From contig NZ_FOBW01000004.1 in NCBI RefSeq assembly GCF_900109925.1, positions 186,001 to 250,000 of the forward strand: a stretch of 64,000 bases of DNA. Reading direction: 5' to 3'. Source of the stretch: Mesobacillus persicus. Its GTDB lineage: Bacteria; Bacillota; Bacilli; Bacillales; Cytobacillaceae. The translations under genes and the position numbers were made by a program. Below the pieces are notes generated by a model that saw only the letters and a list, made by a program, of their open reading frames with translations, had not been told where the DNA came from and ran no database searches. This document shows, one piece after another, positions 28,141-36,454 of the stretch (the stretch's first letter is position 1; each line of letters starts with the position of its first letter).

Positions 28141-28713
28141 ACTGACGCTCCTTTTATGTATTCATTCCATTATATATCCAACTAAAAAGAAAAAAGATTC
28201 GCTCTAAAGCTACGAATCCTAAGAAAATCCGTTTTATCCTACTAATTTTACCACTTACTAATAACAGTGACAACCAAGAGGCGAATGACGAAATTCCTAA
28301 AAAGGGGAGACCGTGTTTAAGCAATAAGGAAACTACTTCCTACTCTTAAAAAAAATCTGCCATCACACAACATTGTATAAAATTCAAAATTTTGTTTAAA
28401 AACAATTCCGCAATGATCATAAAAACTGAGGATGTAAAGTTTTAATAGTTTATAAGTTTATAAGGTTAGTTACATAAATATTCATTTAATGATAATGATT
28501 ATTAACCACTATAATCACGTTATGAATCCCTTAAAATCAACGTTTATTTGGATATTTAGACCAAAATGTGAACGTTTTAAAAATTAGTTAAATATGTAAT
28601 TTTATTCACAGAATGTACATTGGAAATAGATTAGGAATATCGGATACTTTGTAATAGGGAAGATCACCTTATAAAAATAAAAAAACAATTGTCTCGTAAA
28701 GGGGGAGAGCATA
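28141..28713. other. Divergent regulatory region, secA and multihaem locus
   Basis: A 573-base AT-rich gap. It must hold the secA promoter (minus) and the multihaem operon promoter (plus). A Fur box at 28490-28504 and a TATAAT at 28510-28515 are visible. No gene is seen. Confidence 0.7.
28490..28504 (+). promoter_or_regulatory. Fur box overlapping a promoter
   Basis: TGATAATGATTATTA matches the Bacillus 7-1-7 Fur box TGATAATNATTATCA at 13 of the 14 defined positions. TATAAT begins 5 bases downstream (28510-28515), so a bound repressor would block the promoter. Its start is 224 bases before the first cytochrome start codon. Iron repression of the multihaem operon is inferred. Confidence 0.7.
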
Positions 28714-30069
28714 ATGAAGTTCTGGAAGAGAAAACAGAAAGTCCAGACAGAAGAAACAGAGAAAAAACCAGGTCTATTCAGAAGATTATGGCGCAAGTTC
28801 CGCGGTATAGATTGGAAGAATCCAGTGAATCGCTGGAAACTACTCTTTGCTAGTTTATTTGCTGTTATTGCCTTTTCAGGAACCTTGTGGGGAGCCATCG
28901 CTTTTACATCCAATCCGGAATTCTGTTCCTGGTGCCATGAAATGGCCCCTGAGTATGTCACGTTTGAAGTGAGTGCCCATAGTGAAATTAAATGTACCCA
29001 ATGCCATATTGAGCCTGGGGCGGTAAACCTGGTTACCCACAAAATTCATTCACTTAAAGAAGTTTACTACCATATTGTTGGCCCACCAGACCCAATTGTT
29101 CAAACCATAGCAGTTACAGATGAAAGCTGTATGCAGTGTCACTCCGAGAACCGACTCGTGTCAGCTACCGGGGACCTAATCGTCAATCATAGTGAACATA
29201 TTCAAGAAGACATCCCATGTATCACTTGTCACAGTGGCGTCGCCCACGCAAAGGTCGTAGAAAGAGGAATTAACGATTCAACCACTTATGATTATTGGAC
29301 AATGGAAAATGCAGACAAGCTAGTAAATGACAGTTATATGAGGCCAAACATGGGGTCTTGTATCGACTGCCATGATGAGGTCAATAAAGGAAACCGTCCT
29401 TGGGAAGATATCCAATATAGCCTCCCAGAAAATCCACATAAAGATGGTCATGGAAAGCAAGATGATGATCATGCGAAAGCAGCAACAATTGATACAGCCG
29501 CTTCTAATTTAACAGATGCAGAAAAAGAAACGAATGAAAAGAAAAAAGTCCAAGGAATTATTCTACAAGCACTAGGAAAACAGACAGAAGATGTGAAGGT
29601 TTCAATGGAATGTTCGACTTGTCATATGGAAGTTGGAATCCCTGATAACCATCAGGAAATAAATTGGGACAAAAACCATGGTACAGATGCCATTCAACAG
29701 TTGGACGAGTGTATTGATTGCCACCAGGACTCTAAGTGGGTTAAGCATTTTGCGAAAGAAGAAATTACTAGCCTTATAGATGCTGGCGCTAAGAGAACAG
29801 AGTATAATCCTGACCCTGCAATCGCAAAAATAGAATCGCGTGAAAATAACTTCTGTAGCTCTTGTCACAGTTCTCGGCCAGAGAGTCACCTAGAATCTGA
29901 TGTATGGTTAACTGCCCATGCGGACGATGCAAAATCAAAGCAACAAAAAGAACAGTGCTTTATCTGCCATGATCAGGCCAAACCTTCTGCTACAACCAAA
30001 CTAACGGCACCGACTGATGTCTATTGCGAACAATGTCACCGAACTGGTTTTAGCGGTCTAAAACAATAA
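28714..30069 (+). CDS. NapC/NirT-like decahaem cytochrome c, membrane-anchored
   Basis: A 451-aa protein with one N-terminal membrane helix (about 42-65) and ten CXXCH haem sites. The first four, CSWCH (residue 71), CTQCH, CMQCH and CITCH, form a NapC/NirT-type tetrahaem module; the first reads CXXCHEM, as in NrfH/CymA-type quinol dehydrogenases. Six further sites follow (CIDCH, CSTCH, CIDCH, CSSCH, CFICH, CEQCH). It starts behind GGGGGAG. It is the first gene of the operon and a candidate entry point for menaquinol electrons; the electron acceptor is unknown. Confidence 0.9.
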   Translation: MKFWKRKQKVQTEETEKKPGLFRRLWRKFRGIDWKNPVNRWKLLFASLFAVIAFSGTLWGAIAFTSNPEFCSWCHEMAPEYVTFEVSAHSEIKCTQCHIEPGAVNLVTHKIHSLKEVYYHIVGPPDPIVQTIAVTDESCMQCHSENRLVSATGDLIVNHSEHIQEDIPCITCHSGVAHAKVVERGINDSTTYDYWTMENADKLVNDSYMRPNMGSCIDCHDEVNKGNRPWEDIQYSLPENPHKDGHGKQDDDHAKAATIDTAASNLTDAEKETNEKKKVQGIILQALGKQTEDVKVSMECSTCHMEVGIPDNHQEINWDKNHGTDAIQQLDECIDCHQDSKWVKHFAKEEITSLIDAGAKRTEYNPDPAIAKIESRENNFCSSCHSSRPESHLESDVWLTAHADDAKSKQQKEQCFICHDQAKPSATTKLTAPTDVYCEQCHRTGFSGLKQ

Positions 30070-30097
30070 TGAGTCCAAAGATTGAGGAGGGATCATA

Positions 30098-31279
30098 ATG
30101 GAAGACCATACCGAAGAAAAACCGACCCCTCCCCGCTTTCGCGGAAAATGGAAAATTGCCACCCTTACACTACTATTCCTGGTGATTTTCTTCTCGGTTG
30201 GTTTCGCTAGTCTTCAAGGGTCATCAAAATCAGAGTTCTGCGCTTCCTGTCACGAGATGGCACCAGAGTACTTCACTTGGAAGAACTCCGCCCATAGTGA
30301 AGTGGATTGTGTTGACTGCCATACCGAGCCAGGTGTTGAAAACGTCGCAAAAGGCAAAATCGATACAATTGAGCAAGCCATAAAAAAGCAAATGCAAACC
30401 TACGAAGCGCCCATTCGGATGCCAAGTGAAATATCAGACGCTTCCTGTGAAAAGTGCCATAACGTTTATAATCGAAATTTTACTGTTTCTGGAGACTTAA
30501 TTATTCCCCACGACAAGCATAAAGAAGAAGATGTCAGCTGTATGCAATGCCATAGCGGCATCGCACACGGCAAGATTGCTGAACGGAAAATGACCTATAA
30601 AACCGACTACGTGAAGTGGGATGACAAGACCGGAGCAAGCATCATGTCTGATCAAAAATTTGTGAAACCGGATATGGAAACTTGTATAGATTGTCATAAA
30701 GCCCGAAAGATTACCACCGAGTGTAGCGCCTGTCATACAACTGGCATGGTACCAGATAGCCACAAAGAATCTAGTTTTGTGAAAACACATGGTATTGAAG
30801 CAAAAGAGGACCTAGCAAGTTGTAATGACTGCCATAAAGATATGTCGACTATAAAGCTTGAAGGATACGAAGAAGCTTCACCAGTTGCAAAATATTTAAA
30901 TGACGTAAAACAGCAACCTAAGAATCATTTAAACTACGCTAAAGAAAACACATTTTGTGTAGATTGTCATGAGATCCGGCCAGAGAGCCACAATCAAAAA
31001 TTCATTAGCAATCACGGAACTTTAGCCGAGCAAAATCAAGAATCCTGTCTTGCTTGCCATGACATTAAGAAAACAACAAATACGACTACGACAGCAACTA
31101 GCAATAGCCAGGTCTACTGTTCATCATGTCACCCAAGCACGCATAGTCAGAATAAAAAGTGGCGCGAACGCCATCCAATTCCGATTAGTCCAAATCAGAA
31201 GCTGACAGAAACCTGTTTTACCTGTCATGTTGAACAAAAATGTACAAGCTGTCACCAAGAATTAGCTAAAAGAGATTAA
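30098..31279 (+). CDS. NapC/NirT-like dodecahaem cytochrome c, membrane-anchored
   Basis: A 393-aa paralogue of the preceding gene: one N-terminal helix (about 18-40) and twelve CXXCH sites, CASCH (residue 48) to CTSCH near the C-terminus. The segment CASCHEMAPEYFTWKNSAHSE mirrors CSWCHEMAPEYVTFEVSAHSE of its neighbour, so the two arose by duplication. Haem spacing in the C-terminal half differs. It has GAGGAGG upstream and a 28-base gap after the first gene. It probably works with or instead of its paralogue at the membrane surface. Confidence 0.9.
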   Translation: MEDHTEEKPTPPRFRGKWKIATLTLLFLVIFFSVGFASLQGSSKSEFCASCHEMAPEYFTWKNSAHSEVDCVDCHTEPGVENVAKGKIDTIEQAIKKQMQTYEAPIRMPSEISDASCEKCHNVYNRNFTVSGDLIIPHDKHKEEDVSCMQCHSGIAHGKIAERKMTYKTDYVKWDDKTGASIMSDQKFVKPDMETCIDCHKARKITTECSACHTTGMVPDSHKESSFVKTHGIEAKEDLASCNDCHKDMSTIKLEGYEEASPVAKYLNDVKQQPKNHLNYAKENTFCVDCHEIRPESHNQKFISNHGTLAEQNQESCLACHDIKKTTNTTTTATSNSQVYCSSCHPSTHSQNKKWRERHPIPISPNQKLTETCFTCHVEQKCTSCHQELAKRD

Positions 31280-31372
31280 ATATAAATCATGATTTGGAGC
31301 TTTTGAAGGATATAAACAGTAGATTAACTACCAGGCGTCTTAAAGAAAACTATGAAATACGAGGTGATTTTT

Positions 31373-32080
31373 ATGGAAGCCCAAGAGCTGCCAGTCATAG
31401 AAGAAAACAACCATAGTCAAGAAGAAATAAAAAAGAAAAAAAGTGACCGTTTCACCAAATTACAATCCTTTCTTTTAATATTCTCAACCCTAGTTCTTTG
31501 CTTAGGAGGGGGCTATATTATTAGCGATCAGTTCTTTTGGTCTAACGCAGATGAAAACAGATTAAAGGAGCAACTTGACCATTATAAAGGACTGGTTGAT
31601 GCTGAGCCAAACAGTGCGGAGCACCGTGTAAATCTTGGCTACACACAACATTTAATGGGCAATAACGAAGAAGCCATTAAACAAATGAAGTTAGCGACAG
31701 ACCTTGAAGCTGATTATTTTGGTGCTTATTTCAATCTTGGCCTTGTCTTTATTGCTGAGGGTCGCTTCAACGATGCATTAAAAGAGTCGCAAAAAACAAT
31801 TGAGCTTGCTCCACGCGATTACCGTAGCCATCTATTAGCGGGTATGGTTTATCGTGAACTAGAAATGTATGCCGATGCTGAAAAGTCATTAAAAGAAGCA
31901 CTTTCATTTGTACCATCAAACACCGATATTATTAATGAGCTTGGTCGTCTCGCAGAAGATCAAGGCAAGACTGAGGAAGCCGAAAATCTTTATAAACAAG
32001 CATTAGCATTTGACCCATTATTCAAGCCAGCTAATGAAGGCTTAGAACGACTAGCAGTTAACGCAATAGAAAACGAGTAG
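31373..32080 (+). CDS. Membrane-anchored TPR protein
   Basis: A 235-aa protein with an N-terminal basic stretch, one membrane helix (about 31-50) and four or five TPR repeats (about 65-220, with AEHRVNLGYTQHL, AYFNLGLVFIAEG, SHLLAGMVYRELE, INELGRLAEDQGK). ATG 31373 is used because GAGGTG lies 6 bases upstream; the ATG at 31352 has none. TPR proteins such as NrfG/CcmI hold apocytochromes for haem attachment, so a maturation or scaffolding role for the multihaem proteins is plausible, not shown. Confidence 0.85.
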   Translation: MEAQELPVIEENNHSQEEIKKKKSDRFTKLQSFLLIFSTLVLCLGGGYIISDQFFWSNADENRLKEQLDHYKGLVDAEPNSAEHRVNLGYTQHLMGNNEEAIKQMKLATDLEADYFGAYFNLGLVFIAEGRFNDALKESQKTIELAPRDYRSHLLAGMVYRELEMYADAEKSLKEALSFVPSNTDIINELGRLAEDQGKTEEAENLYKQALAFDPLFKPANEGLERLAVNAIENE

Positions 32081-32095
32081 AAGGAGCTGATTGTA

Positions 32096-33064
32096 GTGAA
32101 GAAAAAAAATGTCTATATCACCATGAGTTCAATTTTCGCGCTCTCCGTTGCCCTCTTCGCAACCATCTCCTTCTTTAATTTAGAAGGAAATGTAAGGCCA
32201 ATGCTCGCAGCTGTCGATCAGAGCGGCCCACCACAGTACTCTCAATCGTTTTACGGGGATTTTAACGAGCCCTTATCAAAACCAATGGATGTAGCGAGAA
32301 TTGGAGAATTTGTTTATGTCAGCGACACAAGCAATCGACAAATTCAAGTTTTCGATCAAGCAGGAACAGCTATCTTTAAGTTTGGTGAAAACGGAACGGA
32401 AGAAGGTCAGTTTCAATTCCCATACGGAATAGCAGGAAATGCTGAAGGTGAAATTTATGTAGCAGACCTCTACAACGGGAATATTTCAATATTTGATTCA
32501 AAAGGGAAATTCATTAGATACTTTGAGGAAAAATCGGAAGAAAAAGCGATTGCCTCTCCAGGTGGCTTGCGCATTTATGATGAACAACTATATGTGACAG
32601 ACATTAAAGCTAATAAACTATTCGTTTTTACATTAGATGGTGAAAAAATAATGGAAATTGGCGGACCAGGTGCTGAAGAAGGTCAATTTATTGCCCCTAA
32701 TGCAGTCACAGTCGACAGGGAGAAACAAATCTATGTTACCGACTCAGGGAATAACCGTGTTCAAGTCTTTGATCAAAATGGCAAGTTTATTCGTATCATC
32801 AATGGCTCCCAAGACGGCAAAGGTTCGCCGCTGTTTGTAAATCCTAGAGGAGTTGCTGTTGATTCTCAAGGCGTTGTTTATATAGTAAGCAACCAATCTC
32901 ATAACATTTATGCTTACACCCCTGATGGAACTGAAGCATTTGTATTAGGTGGAATGGGTACCGATAATGGCAAGCTGTATCTCCCTAACGGCTTATTTAT
33001 CGATAACCGCGATACCCTTTACGTTACAGATACAATCAACCAAAGGGTCTCTGTTTATTATTAA
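32096..33064 (+). CDS. NHL-repeat beta-propeller protein, exported
   Basis: A 322-aa protein with an N-terminal signal/anchor helix (about 8-28) followed by about six NHL blades (recurrent patterns such as PYGIAGNAEGEIYVADLYNG and VYVSDTSNRQIQVFDQ, ending in VTDTINQRVSVYY). There is no haem site. It starts at GTG with AAGGAGCTG upstream. NHL propellers co-occur with multihaem cytochrome genes in metal-reducing bacteria; the role there is not defined. Here it may dock the cytochromes to each other or to the wall (inference). Confidence 0.87.
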   Translation: MKKKNVYITMSSIFALSVALFATISFFNLEGNVRPMLAAVDQSGPPQYSQSFYGDFNEPLSKPMDVARIGEFVYVSDTSNRQIQVFDQAGTAIFKFGENGTEEGQFQFPYGIAGNAEGEIYVADLYNGNISIFDSKGKFIRYFEEKSEEKAIASPGGLRIYDEQLYVTDIKANKLFVFTLDGEKIMEIGGPGAEEGQFIAPNAVTVDREKQIYVTDSGNNRVQVFDQNGKFIRIINGSQDGKGSPLFVNPRGVAVDSQGVVYIVSNQSHNIYAYTPDGTEAFVLGGMGTDNGKLYLPNGLFIDNRDTLYVTDTINQRVSVYY

Positions 33065-33090
33065 CACTCTTTCCTTAAAGGTGGTGATGC

Positions 33091-33165
33091 TTGGAAGTAG
33101 CCAGTAATAGTAATCTCATAGATATAGAGACAGAGAAAAAAGAGAGGAATCAGGGAGGTTTGTAA
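33091..33165 (+). CDS. Possible 24-aa leader peptide in the cytochrome operon
   Basis: A TTG-started frame encodes a charged peptide (MEVASNSNLIDIETEKKERN...). AAAGGTGGTGATGC lies upstream and the stop codon TAA falls 1 base before the next ATG, so its end overlaps the GGGAGG site of the hexahaem gene. This spacing suggests translational coupling. There is no homology support; it may be chance. Confidence 0.3.
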   Translation: MEVASNSNLIDIETEKKERNQGGL

Positions 33166-33166
33166 A

Positions 33167-34270
33167 ATGAGTAAATTAAAAATTGGTTTATCCGCTGTAT
33201 TCATGCTGCTTTTGTTAGGCATGTTCAGTACTGGTGCCTTTGCTGAAGGGGAGTTTGATCCAACTTCAACCAATCCAGCACCTGGCATTAATGTAGGAAC
33301 CATTGACAGTGAAGGTCAAAAAAATATCCATAGAACACATGGTAATTTTCAAAACAACACCAACTCTTGTGCAAACTGTCACAGTACGCACCAAGGAGAT
33401 ACTTCGACTTTATTAAAATTTGAAAATGCAGAATATGATATGTGCTTGTCTTGTCACGATGGAACAATGGGCTTCTATAATGTTTTAGGTGAAGGCGCTG
33501 GTGCCGGTACATTCAATGATACACACCAGAGTTCTTCTATGCACAACGTGAAATCAGGTGTTGCTATTAGTGCCGCACCAGGTGCCACATTTGAAGCTGA
33601 TGCGATTGAATTAACTTGTTCAAGCTGTCACAACCCACACGGTTCTGTAAATGACAGATTACTAAGGGAAGAAGTTGTTACTGCATCAATGGGTAAACAA
33701 GGTGGGCTCTACGCCGGTCTTGAAAAAGGCACAAAGGCTATTACCCTTGAGTTGACTCCAGACCCAGATTTTGAAGATTTAAATGCAATGACTACTACGT
33801 CTGGATTACAAATTACTACTTCTGTCGGTCCAAAGGGCAATACCGATAAGCAAAACTATGCTAAATTCTGCTCTACTTGCCATGATGATTATTTAGCAGG
33901 CAGCGGAAATCAATCATCATTTAGTGGACACTATTCACACACAACAAACAGCGCTTCTGCGGGACGTAACTGCGCAAGCTGTCACTACGCTCATGGTACA
34001 GATATTACGTTGTTAAAGGACACATTAGGACATACAGTTGCTGATAAGGTAGCTGAAGGTTGGGATCCAGCAGTTGCAGAAGAATATATGAAGGATGTAA
34101 GCGCGGCTGGTTCTTCTCTTAAAAAATACACGAACATGGTTGTATGCTGGACTTGTCATCAAACATCAAAGGCTATTGATACACAACAGCCGGATTCTAA
34201 ATATCTAGCTCCTATTCAAGGAAAATACGGAATTCAAGATGCCTTCTTGGGTAAGCCAGGAATTAGATAA
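33167..34270 (+). CDS. Exported hexahaem cytochrome c (doubled CXXCH family)
   Basis: A 367-aa secreted protein: Sec signal peptide (about 1-26, ending AFA), then six CXXCH sites: CANCH, CLSCH, CSSCH, CSTCH, CASCH and CWTCH. The paired haems SCANCHSTH...CLSCHDGT are typical of doubled-CXXCH proteins. There is no membrane anchor or sorting signal after the signal peptide, so it is free or peripherally bound outside the membrane. The haem region is homologous to that of the next gene. GGGAGG precedes the ATG. Confidence 0.9.
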   Translation: MSKLKIGLSAVFMLLLLGMFSTGAFAEGEFDPTSTNPAPGINVGTIDSEGQKNIHRTHGNFQNNTNSCANCHSTHQGDTSTLLKFENAEYDMCLSCHDGTMGFYNVLGEGAGAGTFNDTHQSSSMHNVKSGVAISAAPGATFEADAIELTCSSCHNPHGSVNDRLLREEVVTASMGKQGGLYAGLEKGTKAITLELTPDPDFEDLNAMTTTSGLQITTSVGPKGNTDKQNYAKFCSTCHDDYLAGSGNQSSFSGHYSHTTNSASAGRNCASCHYAHGTDITLLKDTLGHTVADKVAEGWDPAVAEEYMKDVSAAGSSLKKYTNMVVCWTCHQTSKAIDTQQPDSKYLAPIQGKYGIQDAFLGKPGIR

Positions 34271-34305
34271 AAAAAGCTATCCAATAGCGCCACTACTGGA
34301 TAGCC
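34269..34305. repeat. Hairpin with terminator polarity on the opposite strand
   Basis: AAAAAA precedes GCTATCCA...TGGATAGC right after the hexahaem stop. The A-run is on the 5' side, so it would be a canonical terminator only for minus-strand transcription. On the plus strand it could act as an mRNA 3' stabiliser. Confidence 0.55.
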
Positions 34306-34325
34306 AAACCAATTGAATGCTTGTA

Positions 34326-34372
34326 AACAAGGTAGTAATAGTGATTATTACTGCCTTGTCTTCTATTATTTC
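34326..34372 (+). terminator. Probable terminator between the two exported cytochromes
   Basis: ACAAGGTAGTAATA...TATTACTGCCTTGT makes a long stem followed by the U-rich CTTCTATTATTTC. It may separate the heptahaem gene from the main operon. Confidence 0.55.
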
Positions 34373-34496
34373 AACCTGTTGTGAAAATGTCAAAAAGTTT
34401 TCCTTGAACAACGACTTTTCCCGTTTTAACGGTTGATATAATCAAATTAAGAGCTGCTGATAAGACGGCCTAATCTAAAGAAGAGGATGAAGTATT

Positions 34497-36389
34497 GTGA
34501 AAAAGACGAATTATACCCAGAAGCTAATTTCATATTTCGTCATCTGCTGCCTCTCTCTTAGTTCTCTCCTTTTTTATTTTCCTGGTAACACGGTCCTTTC
34601 GGCTCCGGGCGGCCCCATCCTCGAGATCATAACACCAGTAGATGGGACATTATTCGATACAGAAATGATTGAATTCACAGGGCGGATTTCGGATGATTTG
34701 ACCCCGCCAGAGAAGCTAAATTTTAAGGTGTATCAAAAGCTAGCTGATTCAGAAGTACCTTTAGAAATAACTAGCACAGGAGAGTTTGAATTAGTAAACA
34801 CTAGTTCTGGGGAATGGATTTACACAAGGCCATTTAGCGAAGGCAACCATACCCTACTATTTACTTTGGATGATGAAGACACCAATAGGTCAGAGGTTCA
34901 ATTGACGTTTTCAGTTGAACCCTCAGGTAACATCGACTCTATTAACCCTGAACCCGGTGGAATGGAACAGGAAGCTGAAGAATCGGGACAGACTGGTGAG
35001 CCTGAACAGAGTAGCTCGACCGAGATTGAACCCGAATCAACTGCAGAGGCTGTTACTGAAATCGCACCAGTTCCTAGACCATATATTGTTAGTCTAAACA
35101 TCATGCCAAATGGTGTCTCAAATCCTGAAGACTACTTACAAGCTGAAGATATGACAGGAGTTCCTGTAGATTCTTCAATTGAGATAATTGTTAAGGAAAG
35201 CGGAACCCTTAATCTTACCGGTGAACCTTTAATTATTACTTCTGATACGAGGGCAACCCTTAAAAGTACGGAAGTAGCAGATGATGTTATTCCTGGAAAG
35301 ACAGACGGGGAATACAGAATTACTTTTACCCCAACAGAAACCCTGGAATACAGCACTACTTATTATGTATTCGTGAATCCTGCTATTACGAATGATCAGA
35401 ACGGGAGAATCTATCAGAGGTTTCTGAAGTTTACTACAGCTCCACAAGTACCATCTCATGAAATCCATGGGAATTTTGGCAACAATACTAACTCTTGTGC
35501 GAACTGCCATAGTACGCACAATGGAAATGACCCGAAGCTTTTAGGTGGGAAATATGGTGGCGAGACTGCGAAAAATTTATGTATGTCATGTCATGACGGG
35601 ACCAATGGTGCTCCTATACCTGATCATTACAATGCAGCGAATCAACATTTTAATTACACAGATGGTTTAGAAGCAACCTATTCATGCACGTCCTGTCATA
35701 ATCCACATACAGGTTGGACAGAAGAAAATCCGAATAAACTAAAGAATCATCCCGAGAACACATATAAGAAACAAGGTACAGCCACGGGGATATCAACAGA
35801 CTTCTCGTTATGCTTCCAATGCCATAATGGAAATGGGACGGCAGTTGATATCGAAAAGTATTATAAAGACGAGACCTTGCTTGCGGATTCAGGTCACAAG
35901 ATTACAGCTGAAGATGGAACTTCTTTAAACGGTCAGTTAACCTGTGCTGATTGCCATGAGACCCATGGCTCCGATAATCTCAAGCTTCTTAAAGGAAATC
36001 TTGGCAATGCCCCTCTAGCGGCTGGGGATCAGTTCAAAACGGTCGGAACGGAATGGACAGTAGATAACGAGCGAAACTTCTGCTTGAAATGCCATAATGG
36101 AAATACGGAGTTATACGGGAAGAACCCAATCTATAACGCTGAAGCGGATAATCACCAGGACACAACGAAATCCTGTTCATCCTGTCACGGATCAGGAGAG
36201 GATATTCGAGAGCAGATGAGAAGTGCTGCACATGCTCCTAAGAAATTGATTGTGAGAAATCCTGAACCAACCACTGACCCAGTGACTGTAAAGGAATCTG
36301 GAAGTACTTTAGAGGACTCGACAATACAGAACTCTGATGTAACAACAGAAACGGAGACAAGCCTTTCTTCGACAAGTGAAACACCTTAG
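34497..36389 (+). CDS. Exported heptahaem cytochrome with Ig-like domains
   Basis: A 630-aa protein: signal peptide (about 1-36), an Ig-like domain (about 40-145), an acidic Pro/Glu/Ser/Thr linker (about 150-190), a second Ig-like domain of the SbsA/Big_5 kind (about 195-320, ending RFLKFTTAP), then seven CXXCH sites (about 334-564: CANCH, CMSCH, CTSCH, CFQCH, CADCH, CLKCH, CSSCH) and a Ser/Thr-rich tail. The haem module matches the hexahaem neighbour. Ig-like modules often anchor or extend proteins on Gram-positive surfaces, so this may span the wall. There is no LPXTG motif. It starts at GTG behind GAGGATG. Confidence 0.88.
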   Translation: MKKTNYTQKLISYFVICCLSLSSLLFYFPGNTVLSAPGGPILEIITPVDGTLFDTEMIEFTGRISDDLTPPEKLNFKVYQKLADSEVPLEITSTGEFELVNTSSGEWIYTRPFSEGNHTLLFTLDDEDTNRSEVQLTFSVEPSGNIDSINPEPGGMEQEAEESGQTGEPEQSSSTEIEPESTAEAVTEIAPVPRPYIVSLNIMPNGVSNPEDYLQAEDMTGVPVDSSIEIIVKESGTLNLTGEPLIITSDTRATLKSTEVADDVIPGKTDGEYRITFTPTETLEYSTTYYVFVNPAITNDQNGRIYQRFLKFTTAPQVPSHEIHGNFGNNTNSCANCHSTHNGNDPKLLGGKYGGETAKNLCMSCHDGTNGAPIPDHYNAANQHFNYTDGLEATYSCTSCHNPHTGWTEENPNKLKNHPENTYKKQGTATGISTDFSLCFQCHNGNGTAVDIEKYYKDETLLADSGHKITAEDGTSLNGQLTCADCHETHGSDNLKLLKGNLGNAPLAAGDQFKTVGTEWTVDNERNFCLKCHNGNTELYGKNPIYNAEADNHQDTTKSCSSCHGSGEDIREQMRSAAHAPKKLIVRNPEPTTDPVTVKESGSTLEDSTIQNSDVTTETETSLSSTSETP

Positions 36390-36410
36390 AACCAATAGAT
36401 CCTAACTAGG

Positions 36411-36450
36411 AAAAAGACACCTTTCACAAATCTGAAAGGTGTCTTTTTCC
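36411..36450. terminator. Bidirectional terminator closing the multihaem locus
   Basis: AAAAAGACACCTTTCA...TGAAAGGTGTCTTTTT lies between the convergent heptahaem and DUF1028 genes. Confidence 0.92.
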
Positions 36451-36454
36451 ATCC

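Noticed and set aside
33061-33303. Minus-strand open frame between the NHL and hexahaem genes
   Set aside because: It is antisense to a clear signal peptide coding region and lacks a ribosome site.
34269-34305. Terminator of the hexahaem gene at the first hairpin
   Set aside because: The A-run precedes the stem and no T-run follows on the plus strand; the second hairpin fits better.
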